A stretch of DNA of 64,000 nt from Ureibacillus endophyticus (lineage in GTDB: Bacteria > Bacillota > Bacilli > Bacillales_A > Planococcaceae): the NCBI RefSeq assembly GCF_003628435.1, contig NZ_RBZN01000007.1, positions 1 through 64,000 on the forward strand, in the 5' to 3' direction. The position numbers and the translations under genes were made by a program. The first letter of the stretch is position 1. Each line of letters begins with the position of its first letter. The notes beneath the pieces were generated by a model. The model searched no databases, was not told where the DNA came from, and saw only the letters and a program-made list of their open reading frames with translations. This document shows positions 44,523 through 53,295 of this stretch, piece by piece.

Positions 44523-45902
44523 CTAAACTTTAATATTTAAACGCTTCATTCGATATTGAAGACTTTGTCGGCTAATTCCTAGTGCTTGGGCAGTCTTCGT
44601 AATATGGTTGTTATGTTTTTTTAATGATTGCTCGATATATTGCTTTTCAAAGGAAGCTAGTTGATCGAGTAAAGTTGTTTTAGCATTATTTTTAAATTCA
44701 ATTGATTCTGAAGTAAATTTTTGTTTTGTCTCATTTTTACGATATTGGTATGGGAGGTGATGGAACTCAATTATTTGCTCATGGTTGAGTAAATTTAAAG
44801 AAGCTTCTATTACATGCTCTAATTCTCGTACATTCCCCGGCCAACTATGAGATTCGAAAAATTTGAGTACCTCACTTGAAACCCCTTGTACATCCAAATT
44901 AAATAATTGATTATACTTCTTAATAAATTCCTCAACTAAAACTGGAATATCTCCATTGCGTTCTCTTAATGGAGGAATAAAAAGGGTCACAACTGCTAAT
45001 CGATAATATAAATCTTTTCGCAAATGGTTATTGGCAACCGCATCAATTGGATCTTCATTAATTGTCGCAATAACACGTACATCGATAGGAATTTCCTTTG
45101 TCCCACCAATTCGGCGTACTTTTCTTTCTTGTAAAACGCGTAATAGTTTTGCTTGTAGTGCAATATTTAATGAGTTCAATTCATCTAATAAAAGCGTTCC
45201 ACCTTGTGCTTGTTCAAATAAACCTGGGCTATCAATAGCTCCCGTAAAAGCTCCCTTTGTTGTACCAAAGAGTATACCTTCAATTAACGAATCCGGTAGT
45301 GCCGCGCAGTTTTGAGAAATAAAAGGACCATTCGCTCGGTCGCTTTCTGTATGAATACTTTGTGCAAATAGCTCTTTTCCTGTACCCGTTTCTCCGATGA
45401 TTAATACGTTGGAGTTGGTACGAGTTGCACGCTTAGCTAATGCAATAACTTCCTTTAATTCATCACTCGCCCCTATAATATGCTCAAAGGTAAAATCCGT
45501 CTTCGTTTGTCGTAAATTTCGCCGTACAAGCTTCTCCATTTTTGTAACATCCGTTGCAATCTCAACTGCAGCACAAATTTTACCGTGAATTTTTAAAGGA
45601 AATGTATTATTAATTGTTGTAATTTCTACCCCACGATTATTGAAGTAAGTTTGTTTTACATTGACAATTTCTTCACCCTGTTCAAGAGATTGTAAGAGTG
45701 TACTACTTTGATTTTCCTGAAATTGAAACACATCGCGAACATCTTTATATAAAACATCTTCTTCATCCATCGCTTCCATTTCACGCATTTTTTTATTATA
45801 AATAATTGTTTTTCCCTCATGATCTACAGCATGAATGCCCACACTAACACGTTCAATAATTTCTTCATACAAATTAGTTAAAATTGATTTTTTTAAATTC
45901 AT
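44523..45902 (-). CDS. rocR: Sigma-54-dependent activator RocR
   Basis: 459 residues, like RocR (461). An N-terminal PAS domain (about 10-110) senses signal; the AAA+ domain (about 145-380) has Walker A GETGTGKELFAQ, the sigma-54-contact loop GAFTGA and Walker B GGTLLLDELN. A Fis-type helix-turn-helix ends it (ITKTAQALGISRQSLQYRMK). RocR activates arginine/ornithine catabolism genes when ornithine or citrulline is present. The ATG at 45902 follows GAGG; the longer frame to 45974 runs through the binding palindromes. It is divergent from rocD and followed by sigL. Confidence 0.92.
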   Translation of the reverse strand: MNLKKSILTNLYEEIIERVSVGIHAVDHEGKTIIYNKKMREMEAMDEEDVLYKDVRDVFQFQENQSSTLLQSLEQGEEIVNVKQTYFNNRGVEITTINNTFPLKIHGKICAAVEIATDVTKMEKLVRRNLRQTKTDFTFEHIIGASDELKEVIALAKRATRTNSNVLIIGETGTGKELFAQSIHTESDRANGPFISQNCAALPDSLIEGILFGTTKGAFTGAIDSPGLFEQAQGGTLLLDELNSLNIALQAKLLRVLQERKVRRIGGTKEIPIDVRVIATINEDPIDAVANNHLRKDLYYRLAVVTLFIPPLRERNGDIPVLVEEFIKKYNQLFNLDVQGVSSEVLKFFESHSWPGNVRELEHVIEASLNLLNHEQIIEFHHLPYQYRKNETKQKFTSESIEFKNNAKTTLLDQLASFEKQYIEQSLKKHNNHITKTAQALGISRQSLQYRMKRLNIKV

Positions 45903-45928
45903 CCTTACACCTCTAACTCTATCATACA

Positions 45929-45985
45929 GCAAAATATTTTTGCGAAAAGTCCAATCTTTAATTTTTTTGCGCAAAATTATTTTGC
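45929..45985. promoter_or_regulatory. Two RocR-type upstream activating palindromes
   Basis: GCAAAATATTTTTGC (45929-45943) and GCAAAATTATTTTGC (45971-45985) are the same palindrome GCAAAA-N3-TTTTGC, 42 bp apart centre to centre (four helical turns). They lie 40-110 bp upstream of the rocD -24/-12 promoter and over the rocR start region. Confidence 0.75.
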
Positions 45986-46024
45986 AAACGACACACTATT
46001 ATTCAATTCTATTGCATTTAATAG

Positions 46025-46041
46025 TTGGCATGAAATTTGCT
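46025..46041 (+). promoter_or_regulatory. Sigma-54 (-24/-12) promoter of rocD
   Basis: TTGGCATGAAATTTGCT fits the consensus YTGGCAC-N5-TTGCW in all key places: GG at 46027-46028 and GC at 46039-46040. It lies about 150 bp before the rocD ATG. Confidence 0.9.
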
Positions 46042-46191
46042 TATATAAAAAGTGTAAAGGATTGCATATTTAAGACAATTCTATAATTTGCGATTGATGG
46101 GGTATTATTAAGTTAATAAAAGATTTCTGTTAATCAGCAATGTCGAAAGCGGCAATGAAATTTAACGTTCACATAATAAGGAGGAATTTAA

Positions 46192-47385
46192 ATGACTACA
46201 AAATCAAAACAAGTAATTGAGTTAACTGAAAACCTTGGTGCACACAACTATCACCCACTTCCAATTGTTATTTCTGAAGCGGAAGGTGTATGGGTAAAGG
46301 ATCCAGAAGGCAATAAATATATGGATATGCTTTCTGCTTATTCAGCACTAAATCAAGGTCACCGTCATCCAAAAATTATTCAAGCATTAATTGATCAAGC
46401 AAACCGTGTTACTTTAACTTCACGTGCTTTCCACAATGATCAACTTGGTCCTTGGTATGAAAAATTAACAAAATTGACTGGTAAAAACATGGTATTACCG
46501 ATGAACACAGGTGCAGAAGCTGTTGAATCTGCTATCAAAGTTGCTCGTCGTTGGGCATATGAAGTAAAAGGTGTTGAAGATAACAAAGCTGAAATTATCG
46601 GCTGTAACGGTAACTTCCATGGCCGTACAATGGGTGCTGTTTCCCTTTCATCTGAAAAAGAATACCAACGCGGATTTGGACCAATGTTACCAGGATTTAA
46701 ACTAATTCCTTATGGAGACATTGAAGCACTTAAAGCAGCTATTACGCCAAATACAGCTGCATTCATACTTGAGCCAATCCAAGGTGAAGCTGGAATTGTT
46801 ATGCCACCAGAAGGCTTCTTAAAAGCTGCAGAACAAATTTGTAAAGAAAATAATGTTTTATTCATTACAGACGAGATTCAAACAGGTCTAGCACGTACTG
46901 GTAAAATGTTCGCTCACCAATGGGAAGAAGTAACACCTGACATCATTATTCTTGGTAAAGCATTAGGTGGCGGTGTATTCCCAATTTCAGCTGTTGTAGC
47001 AAATAACGATATTCTTGGTGTACTAAACCCAGGTTCTCATGGTTCAACTTTTGGTGGTAACCCACTGGCTTGTGCAGTTTCTTTAGCTTCTTTAGAAGTA
47101 CTTGAAGAAGAAAACTTAACTGAAAGATCCCTTGAACTCGGAAACTACTTCCAAGAACAATTACGTACAATCAACCACCCTTCTATCAAAGAAGTTCGTG
47201 GTCGTGGATTATTTATCGGTGTGGAATTAAACGAACCAGCACGTAAATATTGTGAAGAATTAAAGGAATTAGGATTATTGTGTAAAGAAACACATGACTT
47301 CGTAATTCGTTTCGCTCCTCCTTTAATCATTTCTAAAGAAGATATCGATTGGGCATTAGAGCGAATCCGAAAAGTATTTGCTTAA
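46192..47385 (+). CDS. rocD: Ornithine aminotransferase RocD
   Basis: 397-residue PLP enzyme converting ornithine and 2-oxoglutarate to glutamate semialdehyde and glutamate. It has the class III aminotransferase pattern: [10 protein letters not shown] for cofactor phosphate, [11 protein letters not shown], and ILGKALGGG with the PLP lysine K256. It works in arginine/ornithine catabolism. AAGGAGG precedes the ATG. It is driven by the sigma-54 promoter at 46025 with RocR sites upstream, and ends at the hairpin 47433. Confidence 0.96.
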   Translation: MTTKSKQVIELTENLGAHNYHPLPIVISEAEGVWVKDPEGNKYMDMLSAYSALNQGHRHPKIIQALIDQANRVTLTSRAFHNDQLGPWYEKLTKLTGKNMVLPMNTGAEAVESAIKVARRWAYEVKGVEDNKAEIIGCNGNFHGRTMGAVSLSSEKEYQRGFGPMLPGFKLIPYGDIEALKAAITPNTAAFILEPIQGEAGIVMPPEGFLKAAEQICKENNVLFITDEIQTGLARTGKMFAHQWEEVTPDIIILGKALGGGVFPISAVVANNDILGVLNPGSHGSTFGGNPLACAVSLASLEVLEEENLTERSLELGNYFQEQLRTINHPSIKEVRGRGLFIGVELNEPARKYCEELKELGLLCKETHDFVIRFAPPLIISKEDIDWALERIRKVFA

Positions 47386-47389
47386 AATC

Positions 47390-47404
47390 GTGTACCTGGT
47401 ACAC
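47390..47404. repeat. Perfect palindrome GTGTACCTGGTACAC
   Basis: 15-bp palindrome with odd centre, 4 bp after rocD. Its GTACCTGGTAC core is the same as in the terminator arms at 17655-17667 and 17687-17699. Confidence 0.7.
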
Positions 47405-47432
47405 AAACAATTCTGACAATTATATACAATTT

Positions 47433-47470
47433 AAGGAAGCGTTCGATTTGTTTCGGATGCTTCCTTTTTT
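47433..47470 (+). terminator. Terminator of rocD
   Basis: AAGGAAGCGTTCG pairs with CGGATGCTTCCTT, then T6. Confidence 0.88.
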
Positions 47471-47499
47471 ACGTTATGATAAGGCTTGAGGTGAAAGGT

Positions 47500-48048
47500 A
47501 TGAAAACAATTTATTTAACAGGATATAGACCCCACGAGCTAGGGATTTTTAATGACAAACATCCAGGAATACCCATTATTAAAAAGGCCATTGAAAACCA
47601 GCTACGCATTTTATTAGATGATGGACTTGAATGGGTAGTAATTAGTGGTCAACAAGGTGTAGAAACTTGGGCTGCTGAAGTCATAATCGAACTAAAACAG
47701 GAATATAATATAAAATACTCCATTATTACCCCATTTTTAGACCAAGAGAAAAACTGGAATGAAATTAAACAATTAAAATACCAATCCATCGTTGCACAAG
47801 CTGATTTTGTCACGAGCGTTACAAAGCGACCTTATGAAGCACCTTGGCAGTTTATCGAAAAGGATAAATTTATTATTCAAAACACAGATGCCCTACTTCT
47901 TATATATGACGAAGACAATGAGGCATCACCAAAATACGTAAAAAAGTTAGCTCAATGCTTTTGTGAAACACATTCTTATGAAATCATTGAGATTAATGCA
48001 TACGACCTCCAAATGGTTGCAGAAGAGATGCAGCAACAAGATTGGTAA
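47500..48048 (+). CDS. ypsA: YpsA-like SLOG family protein
   Basis: 182 residues, cytoplasmic, with the Rossmann-like SLOG fold. Signature parts are TGYRPHELGIF near the start, VISGQQGVETWAAE (about 50-63; nucleotide-sugar binding) and LLLIYDEDNEASPKYV. Bacillus YpsA (DUF1273) is tied to cell division and envelope stress; a role here is inferred. GAGGTGAAAGG precedes the ATG at 47500, and the frame extends to 47476 without a site. It is followed 73 bp later by a small unknown gene. Confidence 0.88.
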   Translation: MKTIYLTGYRPHELGIFNDKHPGIPIIKKAIENQLRILLDDGLEWVVISGQQGVETWAAEVIIELKQEYNIKYSIITPFLDQEKNWNEIKQLKYQSIVAQADFVTSVTKRPYEAPWQFIEKDKFIIQNTDALLLIYDEDNEASPKYVKKLAQCFCETHSYEIIEINAYDLQMVAEEMQQQDW

Positions 48049-48121
48049 ATTCCAGATTAAATTTTCTGACTTTTTTGCATTTTGTTGGTATAATATTTTT
48101 ATAGATAAAGGAGATGATTTT

Positions 48122-48433
48122 ATGCCACAACTAAGAATTGTTAATGAGACTACCCCAGTTAATGTATCGCATGATACGTATCGAAGAGAATGTCGTTATA
48201 CACGAGGAATCCATATTCCCCATGAAGATTTTGTGGATATTCTAGATAACATGTGTCATGATACGAGGCTGTATTTCGATTTCCATAATCCTGGGAAAAA
48301 AATTGAGCCTGGTGCATATTTAAACGGTCATTCTAGTTTGGGTAGGTCTATTGCAAACTACTATCAAAATCGGAAAAACATGAATGTGAATGGTATTTAT
48401 AACGGTAAAGACTTTTACGTTAAAATAATTTAA
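48122..48433 (+). CDS. Uncharacterised small protein
   Basis: 103 residues, soluble and rich in His, Asn, Arg and Tyr (HDTYRRECRYTRGIHIPHEDF; FDFHNPGKKIEPGAYLNG). No signal peptide, membrane segment or recognised motif. AAAGGAG lies 8 nt before the ATG at 48122, which is a clear site; an overlapping longer frame back to 47963 runs through ypsA and is not used. It ends at the terminator 48471. Confidence 0.7.
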   Translation: MPQLRIVNETTPVNVSHDTYRRECRYTRGIHIPHEDFVDILDNMCHDTRLYFDFHNPGKKIEPGAYLNGHSSLGRSIANYYQNRKNMNVNGIYNGKDFYVKII

Positions 48434-48470
48434 TACTTTAGAGGTGACATATAAGGTGAATACCAACTAA

Positions 48471-48530
48471 AACACCGCCTGTTTCGTTAAGCAAAAGCAG
48501 CTTATCAAACAAGCGGTGTTTAATTTTTTA
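48471..48530 (+). terminator. Terminator before the Fur-box promoter
   Basis: AAACACCGC/GCGGTGTTT with TGTTT/AAACA continuing the stem, then AATTTTTT. It isolates the following promoter from upstream transcription. Confidence 0.82.
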
Positions 48531-48559
48531 CATAAAAACAAAAAATCCCATTTTTTCGT

Positions 48560-48592
48560 TTGACAAAATAAGTGATAATGATTATCATTATC
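48560..48592 (+). promoter_or_regulatory. Fur-box promoter
   Basis: -35 TTGACA (48560-48565), 17-nt spacer, -10 TATCAT (48583-48588). The 19-bp palindrome GATAATGATTATCATTATC (48574-48592) covers the spacer and -10; it matches the classic Fur consensus except for one central base. Iron-loaded Fur should block this promoter. Confidence 0.88.
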
Positions 48593-48594
48593 GT

Positions 48595-48685
48595 ATAACC
48601 TCTTCATTCGAGAGAACCCCTCAGATTCTCGAATAAATTTCTCTAAACGTGGCAAATCTATAATAGATTTGCCACTTATATTATA
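48595..48685 (+). ncRNA. Candidate Fur-regulated small RNA (FsrA-like) or fumC leader
   Basis: About 80-90 nt from the predicted start to the tail of a terminator-like stem. An 8-bp hairpin ATTCGAGA/TCTCGAAT (48606-48634) displays CCCC in its loop; an 11-bp stem GTGGCAAATCT/AGATTTGCCAC (48649-48675) follows with a weak U-tail TTATATTATA. The size, Fur control and C-rich loop are like Bacillus FsrA, an iron-sparing sRNA. Alternatively it is an attenuated leader of fumC. Confidence 0.5.
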
Positions 48686-48736
48686 AATTCTATATTAATA
48701 TCTCGCTTACATACACTATACAAAGGAGTAGATAAA

Positions 48737-50128
48737 ATGGATTATCGTATTGAAAAAGACACTTTAGGTGAAGTACGAGTACCTGCGGATAAAATTTGGG
48801 GTGCCCAAACACAAAGAAGTAAAGAAAACTTCCAAATTGGGGAAGAAAAAATGCCTTATGAAATCATCCGCGCATTTGCAATCTTAAAAAAAGCAGCAGC
48901 CATTACAAACAAGAAATTAGGTAAACTTGCTGAATTTAAGGCAGATGCGATTGTAGCTGCAGCAGATGAAATTTTAGAAGGTAAATGGGATGAGCACTTC
49001 CCTCTTGTTGTATGGCAAACAGGAAGTGGTACACAATCCAACATGAACGTAAACGAGGTAATTGCTAACCGTGCAAATCAATTACTAGAGGCGCAAGGTG
49101 TAAGTGATAGAGTTCATCCAAATGATGACGTAAATAAATCTCAAAGTTCTAACGATACATTCCCTACTGCATTACATATTGCAGCAGTTGAAATCGTTGA
49201 GAATTATTTAATGCCAAGACTAGAATTATTAAAAACAACATTAAAGGAAAAATCAGAGAAGTTTAACGACATTATTAAAATCGGTCGTACCCATTTACAA
49301 GATGCTACACCATTAACTTTAGGTCAAGAAATTAGTGGTTGGCACCATATGCTTGTAAAAAGTGAAAAAATGATTAAGGTGAACACAGAATTCCTTAAAG
49401 ATCTTGCTATTGGTGGTACTGCTGTAGGTACTGGTATCAATGCTCACCCTAAATTTGGGGATATGGTAGCTGAGGAAATCAGTTCATTAACAGGTAAGAA
49501 CTTTGCTTCTTCCGAAAATAAATTCCATGCGTTAACTAGTCATGATGAAATCGTTTCTGCACACGGAGCATTAAAAGCATTAGCCGTAGACCTAATGAAA
49601 ATTGCTAATGATGTTCGTTGGCTAGCAAGTGGCCCTCGTAGTGGTATTGGGGAGATTACAATTCCAGAAAATGAGCCAGGAAGTTCAATCATGCCTGGTA
49701 AAGTAAACCCAACTCAAAGTGAAGCAATGACAATGGTTGTTACACAAGTTGTTGGTAATGACGCTACGATTGCTTTTGCTGCATCGCAAGGTAACTTTGA
49801 ACTAAATGTTTTCAAACCTGTTATAATTTATAACTTCTTACAATCTGCTCGTTTATTAGCAGATGCAATGAAATCATTTAATGATAATTGCGCAATTGGT
49901 ATTGAACCAAACATGGAAGTGCTTGAGAAAAACTTAGAAAATTCTTTAATGCTAGTAACAGCATTAAACCCATATATCGGTTATGAAAATGCTGCGAAAA
50001 TCGCGAAAAAGGCTCATAAAGAAGGTTCTACTTTAAAAGAAGCAGCTATCTCTCTTGGTCTTTTAACAGAAGAACAATTCACTGAATATGTAGATCCAAA
50101 GAAAATGATTTATCCAAATGCAGAGTAA
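48737..50128 (+). CDS. fumC: Class II fumarate hydratase FumC
   Basis: 463 residues, iron-independent fumarase of the TCA cycle (fumarate and water to malate). The superfamily signature [13 protein letters not shown] is exact, and the early [16 protein letters not shown] and [15 protein letters not shown] active-site blocks are present. AAAGGAG precedes the ATG. A possible promoter of its own (TTGCCA with a -10 TATATT at 16 nt) lies in the stem region downstream of the Fur-box unit. It ends at the strong terminator 50138. Confidence 0.96.
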   Translation: MDYRIEKDTLGEVRVPADKIWGAQTQRSKENFQIGEEKMPYEIIRAFAILKKAAAITNKKLGKLAEFKADAIVAAADEILEGKWDEHFPLVVWQTGSGTQSNMNVNEVIANRANQLLEAQGVSDRVHPNDDVNKSQSSNDTFPTALHIAAVEIVENYLMPRLELLKTTLKEKSEKFNDIIKIGRTHLQDATPLTLGQEISGWHHMLVKSEKMIKVNTEFLKDLAIGGTAVGTGINAHPKFGDMVAEEISSLTGKNFASSENKFHALTSHDEIVSAHGALKALAVDLMKIANDVRWLASGPRSGIGEITIPENEPGSSIMPGKVNPTQSEAMTMVVTQVVGNDATIAFAASQGNFELNVFKPVIIYNFLQSARLLADAMKSFNDNCAIGIEPNMEVLEKNLENSLMLVTALNPYIGYENAAKIAKKAHKEGSTLKEAAISLGLLTEEQFTEYVDPKKMIYPNAE

Positions 50129-50137
50129 ATAGAAAAA

Positions 50138-50173
50138 AGATTCGCAAAGCATATTGCTTTGCGAATCTTTTTT
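50138..50173. terminator. Terminator shared by fumC and yhgE
   Basis: 13-bp stem AGATTCGCAAAGC/GCTTTGCGAATCT (50138-50150 with 50156-50168) with T6 on plus and A6/T6 on minus. Confidence 0.92.
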
Positions 50174-52358
50174 ATGCTTGTTCAGCTTGTTTTGAATATC
50201 GTTTGTTAAATACTAAAGCAAAATATCCTAAAGTTAACACTAGACAAGCAACAAGATATATACCTAAAATTGACCAGTTATACATTAAGAATGAAGTATC
50301 ACCAGTTGAAATGGCTGATTTAAATGCTTGTACTGAGAATGTCATTGGTAAGAACACATTAAAGATGTGTAATTGACTTGGTACAAGCTCAATTGGGAAC
50401 GTACCAGCACTTGTAGTTAATTGTAAGATTAAAATTAGGATTGCCACGAAACGACCTGGGTCTCCCATAATAGATACAAGCAATTGAATTAAAGCTAAAA
50501 ATACAAAGCTTGTGATAAATGATGTACCCATAAACAATAGTAAATTATCTACTTCTAAACCTAACCAATTAATCACAACAAACGCTGTAATACCTGATTG
50601 AATAATACCAATTACAGCTAATACAGATACTTTACTTAAGAACCATTTAAATCCACTTGTTGGGCGAATAGCTGGTTCCACTAATGGGAAGACAATTGAC
50701 ACTAATAATGCACCAACAAATAACCCTAATGAAATGAAGTATGGAGCAAATCCAGAACCATAGTTTGGAACATGGTTAACGGACGATTTCTCTACTTCAA
50801 CCGGTTGCGCTAACATATCATAGTTGTCATCAGAAACATTCATATCAACTTTTCCACTAGCATCTGTTAATTTACTTGCTAAAGTAGATGTCCCATCAGA
50901 TAATTCTTTAGAACCTTCTACTAATGTTGTTGTACCTTGTGCAAGCTCATTTGATTTCTCTGATAATAGAGATGTACCATCTGATAATTTAGTAGTACCA
51001 TTCACTAATTGATTTAGACCATCTGATAACGAATTTGCACCATTTGCAGCACTATTTGTACCTGCTATTACCTTTTGAATACCAGCTGCTAATTGTTCAT
51101 TACCACTCGCTAAATCTGAAGCTCCTTTTACTAAAGCAGCAGAGTTATTTTTTAATTGATTAATACCAGCAGCAATTTCAAGCTGACCATTGTTTAAATC
51201 TGATGCACCTTTTGATAAAGCTGCAATATTATCATCAATTCCTGCTGTCCCTTCCGCTAATTGCGATAACCCTCCACTTACTTGTGCACTGCCTGTTTGA
51301 AGTTCAACTAACGATTTTTCAATTTGTTGTTTACTTTCTTCAGGTAAATTAGCTAGCACTGGTTGAAGAGCAGCTGATAATTGATCTAAGCCTGCTGTAA
51401 CACTTTGTGATCCATTTTTTAGAGATGCGATATTATCATCAAGACCAGCTGTACCTTGAGCTAACTTCTCTAAATTAGTGGCTAAATTCTCGCCTCCAGC
51501 TGTAACCTGTTGTTGTCCTTCAGCTATGCTAGCTACGCCATTTGTATAATCTGTTATACCTTGTTTCAATTGTGTAGCTCCATCTTTTGCTGCATTTGCA
51601 CCTTCTGATAATGGAGCCATACCATTTTGTAATTGTTTAAGACCATCAGATAATTGGTTCGCACCGTCATTGGCTGATTGCGTACCTTCTTGTAATGACT
51701 TAGAGCCATCAGAAAGCTCAATTGTACTTGCTGCAAGCTGTTCCAAATAACCATGTACATCTTCAACACCAGATGTAATTTTTTGAGCACCATCATCAAT
51801 TTTTGTTGCTCCATCTGCTGCCTCCGTTACTCCATCACCTAATTTAGTAATAGAAGCAAATAATTTTTCTCCATAGGTTTTTGATACTTGTTTATTGACC
51901 TCTGCTTTAATGCGCTCCATTGCTGTATCACCGATTTGAGCACTTAAAAAGTTGTAACCTTCATTTGGAACATACTCAATTGTTAACTTTTCAGGCTTTT
52001 CATCCAGTAATGTTGTTGCATGTTGAGAGAAGTTTTCAGGAATTTTAATTAACATATAATAATCTTGTTTCTTTAATTTCTTTTCAGCTTTATCTGCATC
52101 AACTTCTTGGAAATCAAACTGTGCACTGTCTATAAGATTCTCTGTCAGTGTATCACCAAGATTAAGTTCTTCCCCTTCCAATACAGCTCCTTTGTCCTCA
52201 TTTACAATGGCTACTGGAATGCTATCAAGATTAGCATAAGGATCCCAGAATGCCCATAAGAACATACCACTATATAAAACAGGTATGAATAGAATCGCAA
52301 TGATTGGAATAAGCATTTTTCTCGTTTTAAAAATTTTCAACCATTCTGCTTTTAACAA
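50172..52358 (-). CDS. yhgE: YhgE/Pip family membrane protein
   Basis: 728 residues. One N-terminal transmembrane helix (about 16-38), a long extracellular part (about 40-520), and five or so C-terminal helices (about 545-715) related to ABC-2 permeases. The middle holds many tandem 'L.DG...L..G' heptad-like repeats that predict a rod or coiled coil. Pip homologues serve as phage receptors and YhgE-like proteins as exporters or envelope proteins; the role here is unknown. The TTG start follows AGGAG. It is downstream of yhgD (TetR) and repeat copy C. Confidence 0.88.
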   Translation of the reverse strand: MLKAEWLKIFKTRKMLIPIIAILFIPVLYSGMFLWAFWDPYANLDSIPVAIVNEDKGAVLEGEELNLGDTLTENLIDSAQFDFQEVDADKAEKKLKKQDYYMLIKIPENFSQHATTLLDEKPEKLTIEYVPNEGYNFLSAQIGDTAMERIKAEVNKQVSKTYGEKLFASITKLGDGVTEAADGATKIDDGAQKITSGVEDVHGYLEQLAASTIELSDGSKSLQEGTQSANDGANQLSDGLKQLQNGMAPLSEGANAAKDGATQLKQGITDYTNGVASIAEGQQQVTAGGENLATNLEKLAQGTAGLDDNIASLKNGSQSVTAGLDQLSAALQPVLANLPEESKQQIEKSLVELQTGSAQVSGGLSQLAEGTAGIDDNIAALSKGASDLNNGQLEIAAGINQLKNNSAALVKGASDLASGNEQLAAGIQKVIAGTNSAANGANSLSDGLNQLVNGTTKLSDGTSLLSEKSNELAQGTTTLVEGSKELSDGTSTLASKLTDASGKVDMNVSDDNYDMLAQPVEVEKSSVNHVPNYGSGFAPYFISLGLFVGALLVSIVFPLVEPAIRPTSGFKWFLSKVSVLAVIGIIQSGITAFVVINWLGLEVDNLLLFMGTSFITSFVFLALIQLLVSIMGDPGRFVAILILILQLTTSAGTFPIELVPSQLHIFNVFLPMTFSVQAFKSAISTGDTSFLMYNWSILGIYLVACLVLTLGYFALVFNKRYSKQAEQA

Positions 52359-52380
52359 ATTATCATCTCCTAAATACTAT

Positions 52381-52404
52381 GTGACCATTTTTGTCACTTG
52401 GTCA
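52381..52404. promoter_or_regulatory. Operator-like cluster upstream of yhgE
   Basis: GTGACCATTTTTGTCAC (52381-52397) is a palindrome GTGAC-N7-GTCAC, and a further GTCA (52401-52404) follows 4 bp later. A similar TGAC...GTCA-N4-GTCA cluster precedes yhgD at 53181-53212. Confidence 0.5.
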
Positions 52405-52408
52405 TTTT

Positions 52409-52589
52409 ACTGTATAAAAAGTCTATGCATGAAGGTTGCTCTGCACAGTCTTTTTAAATACTTATAAAATAAATGTTAAAAATTATTGCTCCTGCGGTGG
52501 TTACACCATCCTCGTCGCAATTTATCTGTGACGAAAGCGATGCGTCAGTCACAAATGAAGCACCTCAGAACAACTATTCAGATGACCCA
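52409..52589 (+). repeat. Dispersed structured element, copy C
   Basis: An outer hairpin ACTGT...ACAGT (52409-52449), an AT-rich linker, a core (about 52485-52555) with CTGCGGTGGTTACACCATCC and perfect TGTGAC/GTCACA plus TGACG/CGTCA pairing, and a weakly foldable third part (52558-52589). It fills the yhgE-yhgD gap and runs into the last codons of yhgD. Confidence 0.8.
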
Positions 52590-53155
52590 TTTGCAATCCC
52601 TCTAAAGATTGTTTCTTTAAAAAGCTCTAATATTTCTTCTTCATGAAGAGCTTCTTCATGAGTTAATTGCCAATCTACAATCATTGCTAGATACGATTTC
52701 AACAATAGAAATGCGACTAGGTCTGGATTACATGGTCGAACTTCATTTTTTTCAATTCCTAAACGAAGGCGGTCTGCTAAAAACGTAACAATTTCCTCTT
52801 CAATTTTCACTAACATTTGTTTGACAGCTGGGGTCTGTATCGCTTTTTCTTCCTCAATCAGTTTGGCAAACAGTAAATGTTGCTCACGGAATTGAAGCAT
52901 CTTCATTAATCCATTGTGTGCATTTTCGATAAAACTTGCATTTGGCGATAACGTTTGTTCTGCCTCTGCCTTCATGTCACGAATCATTGAAATTACTACT
53001 TCTTGCAATAGCTCTTCTTTATTCGTAAAGAAATTATATATCGTCCCTTTTCCTACATTTGCTAATTTTGCAACTTGTTCCATTGTTGTTGCTTTATAGC
53101 CAAACATTGAGAAAGATTTTGTAGCACCTTGTAATATTACCTGTCTGCGATCCAC
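52574..53155 (-). CDS. yhgD: TetR family regulator YhgD
   Basis: 193 residues. The N-terminal TetR helix-turn-helix (about 6-52; YKATTMEQVAKLANVGKGTIYNFFTNKEEL) is followed by an all-helical ligand domain. Gene order yhgD-yhgE is as in Bacillus subtilis, so it probably controls yhgE. The TGAC/GTCA clusters before both genes may be its sites. Its 3' end lies inside the third part of repeat copy C. Confidence 0.87.
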   Translation of the reverse strand: MDRRQVILQGATKSFSMFGYKATTMEQVAKLANVGKGTIYNFFTNKEELLQEVVISMIRDMKAEAEQTLSPNASFIENAHNGLMKMLQFREQHLLFAKLIEEEKAIQTPAVKQMLVKIEEEIVTFLADRLRLGIEKNEVRPCNPDLVAFLLLKSYLAMIVDWQLTHEEALHEEEILELFKETIFRGIANGSSE

Positions 53156-53180
53156 ACTAACATCCCCCCTATCAAAAATG

Positions 53181-53212
53181 ACTGAAATACAGAATCGGTC
53201 AACAAGTCATTA
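53181..53212. promoter_or_regulatory. Operator-like cluster upstream of yhgD
   Basis: TGAC-N15-GTCA-N4-GTCA (ending ACAAGTCA near 53212) matches the arrangement upstream of yhgE, apart from a longer first spacing. It is probably an autoregulatory site (inference). Confidence 0.4.
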
Positions 53213-53295
53213 TTATACACATATTTTTATAAAATGCAATCATATATAATGACATTAATAAAAATATTTGGGTGAAAGGAAAAATACATGATGAC

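Noticed and set aside
48467-48655. 62-residue minus-strand ORF over the Fur-box region
   Set aside because: It crosses a terminator and the Fur box and has no ribosome site or family resemblance.
50172-52358. Part of a type VII secretion system
   Set aside because: YhgE resembles YueB/Pip proteins, but no EssC, WXG100 or other secretion genes are in the window, and the yhgD-yhgE order is the ordinary chromosomal one.
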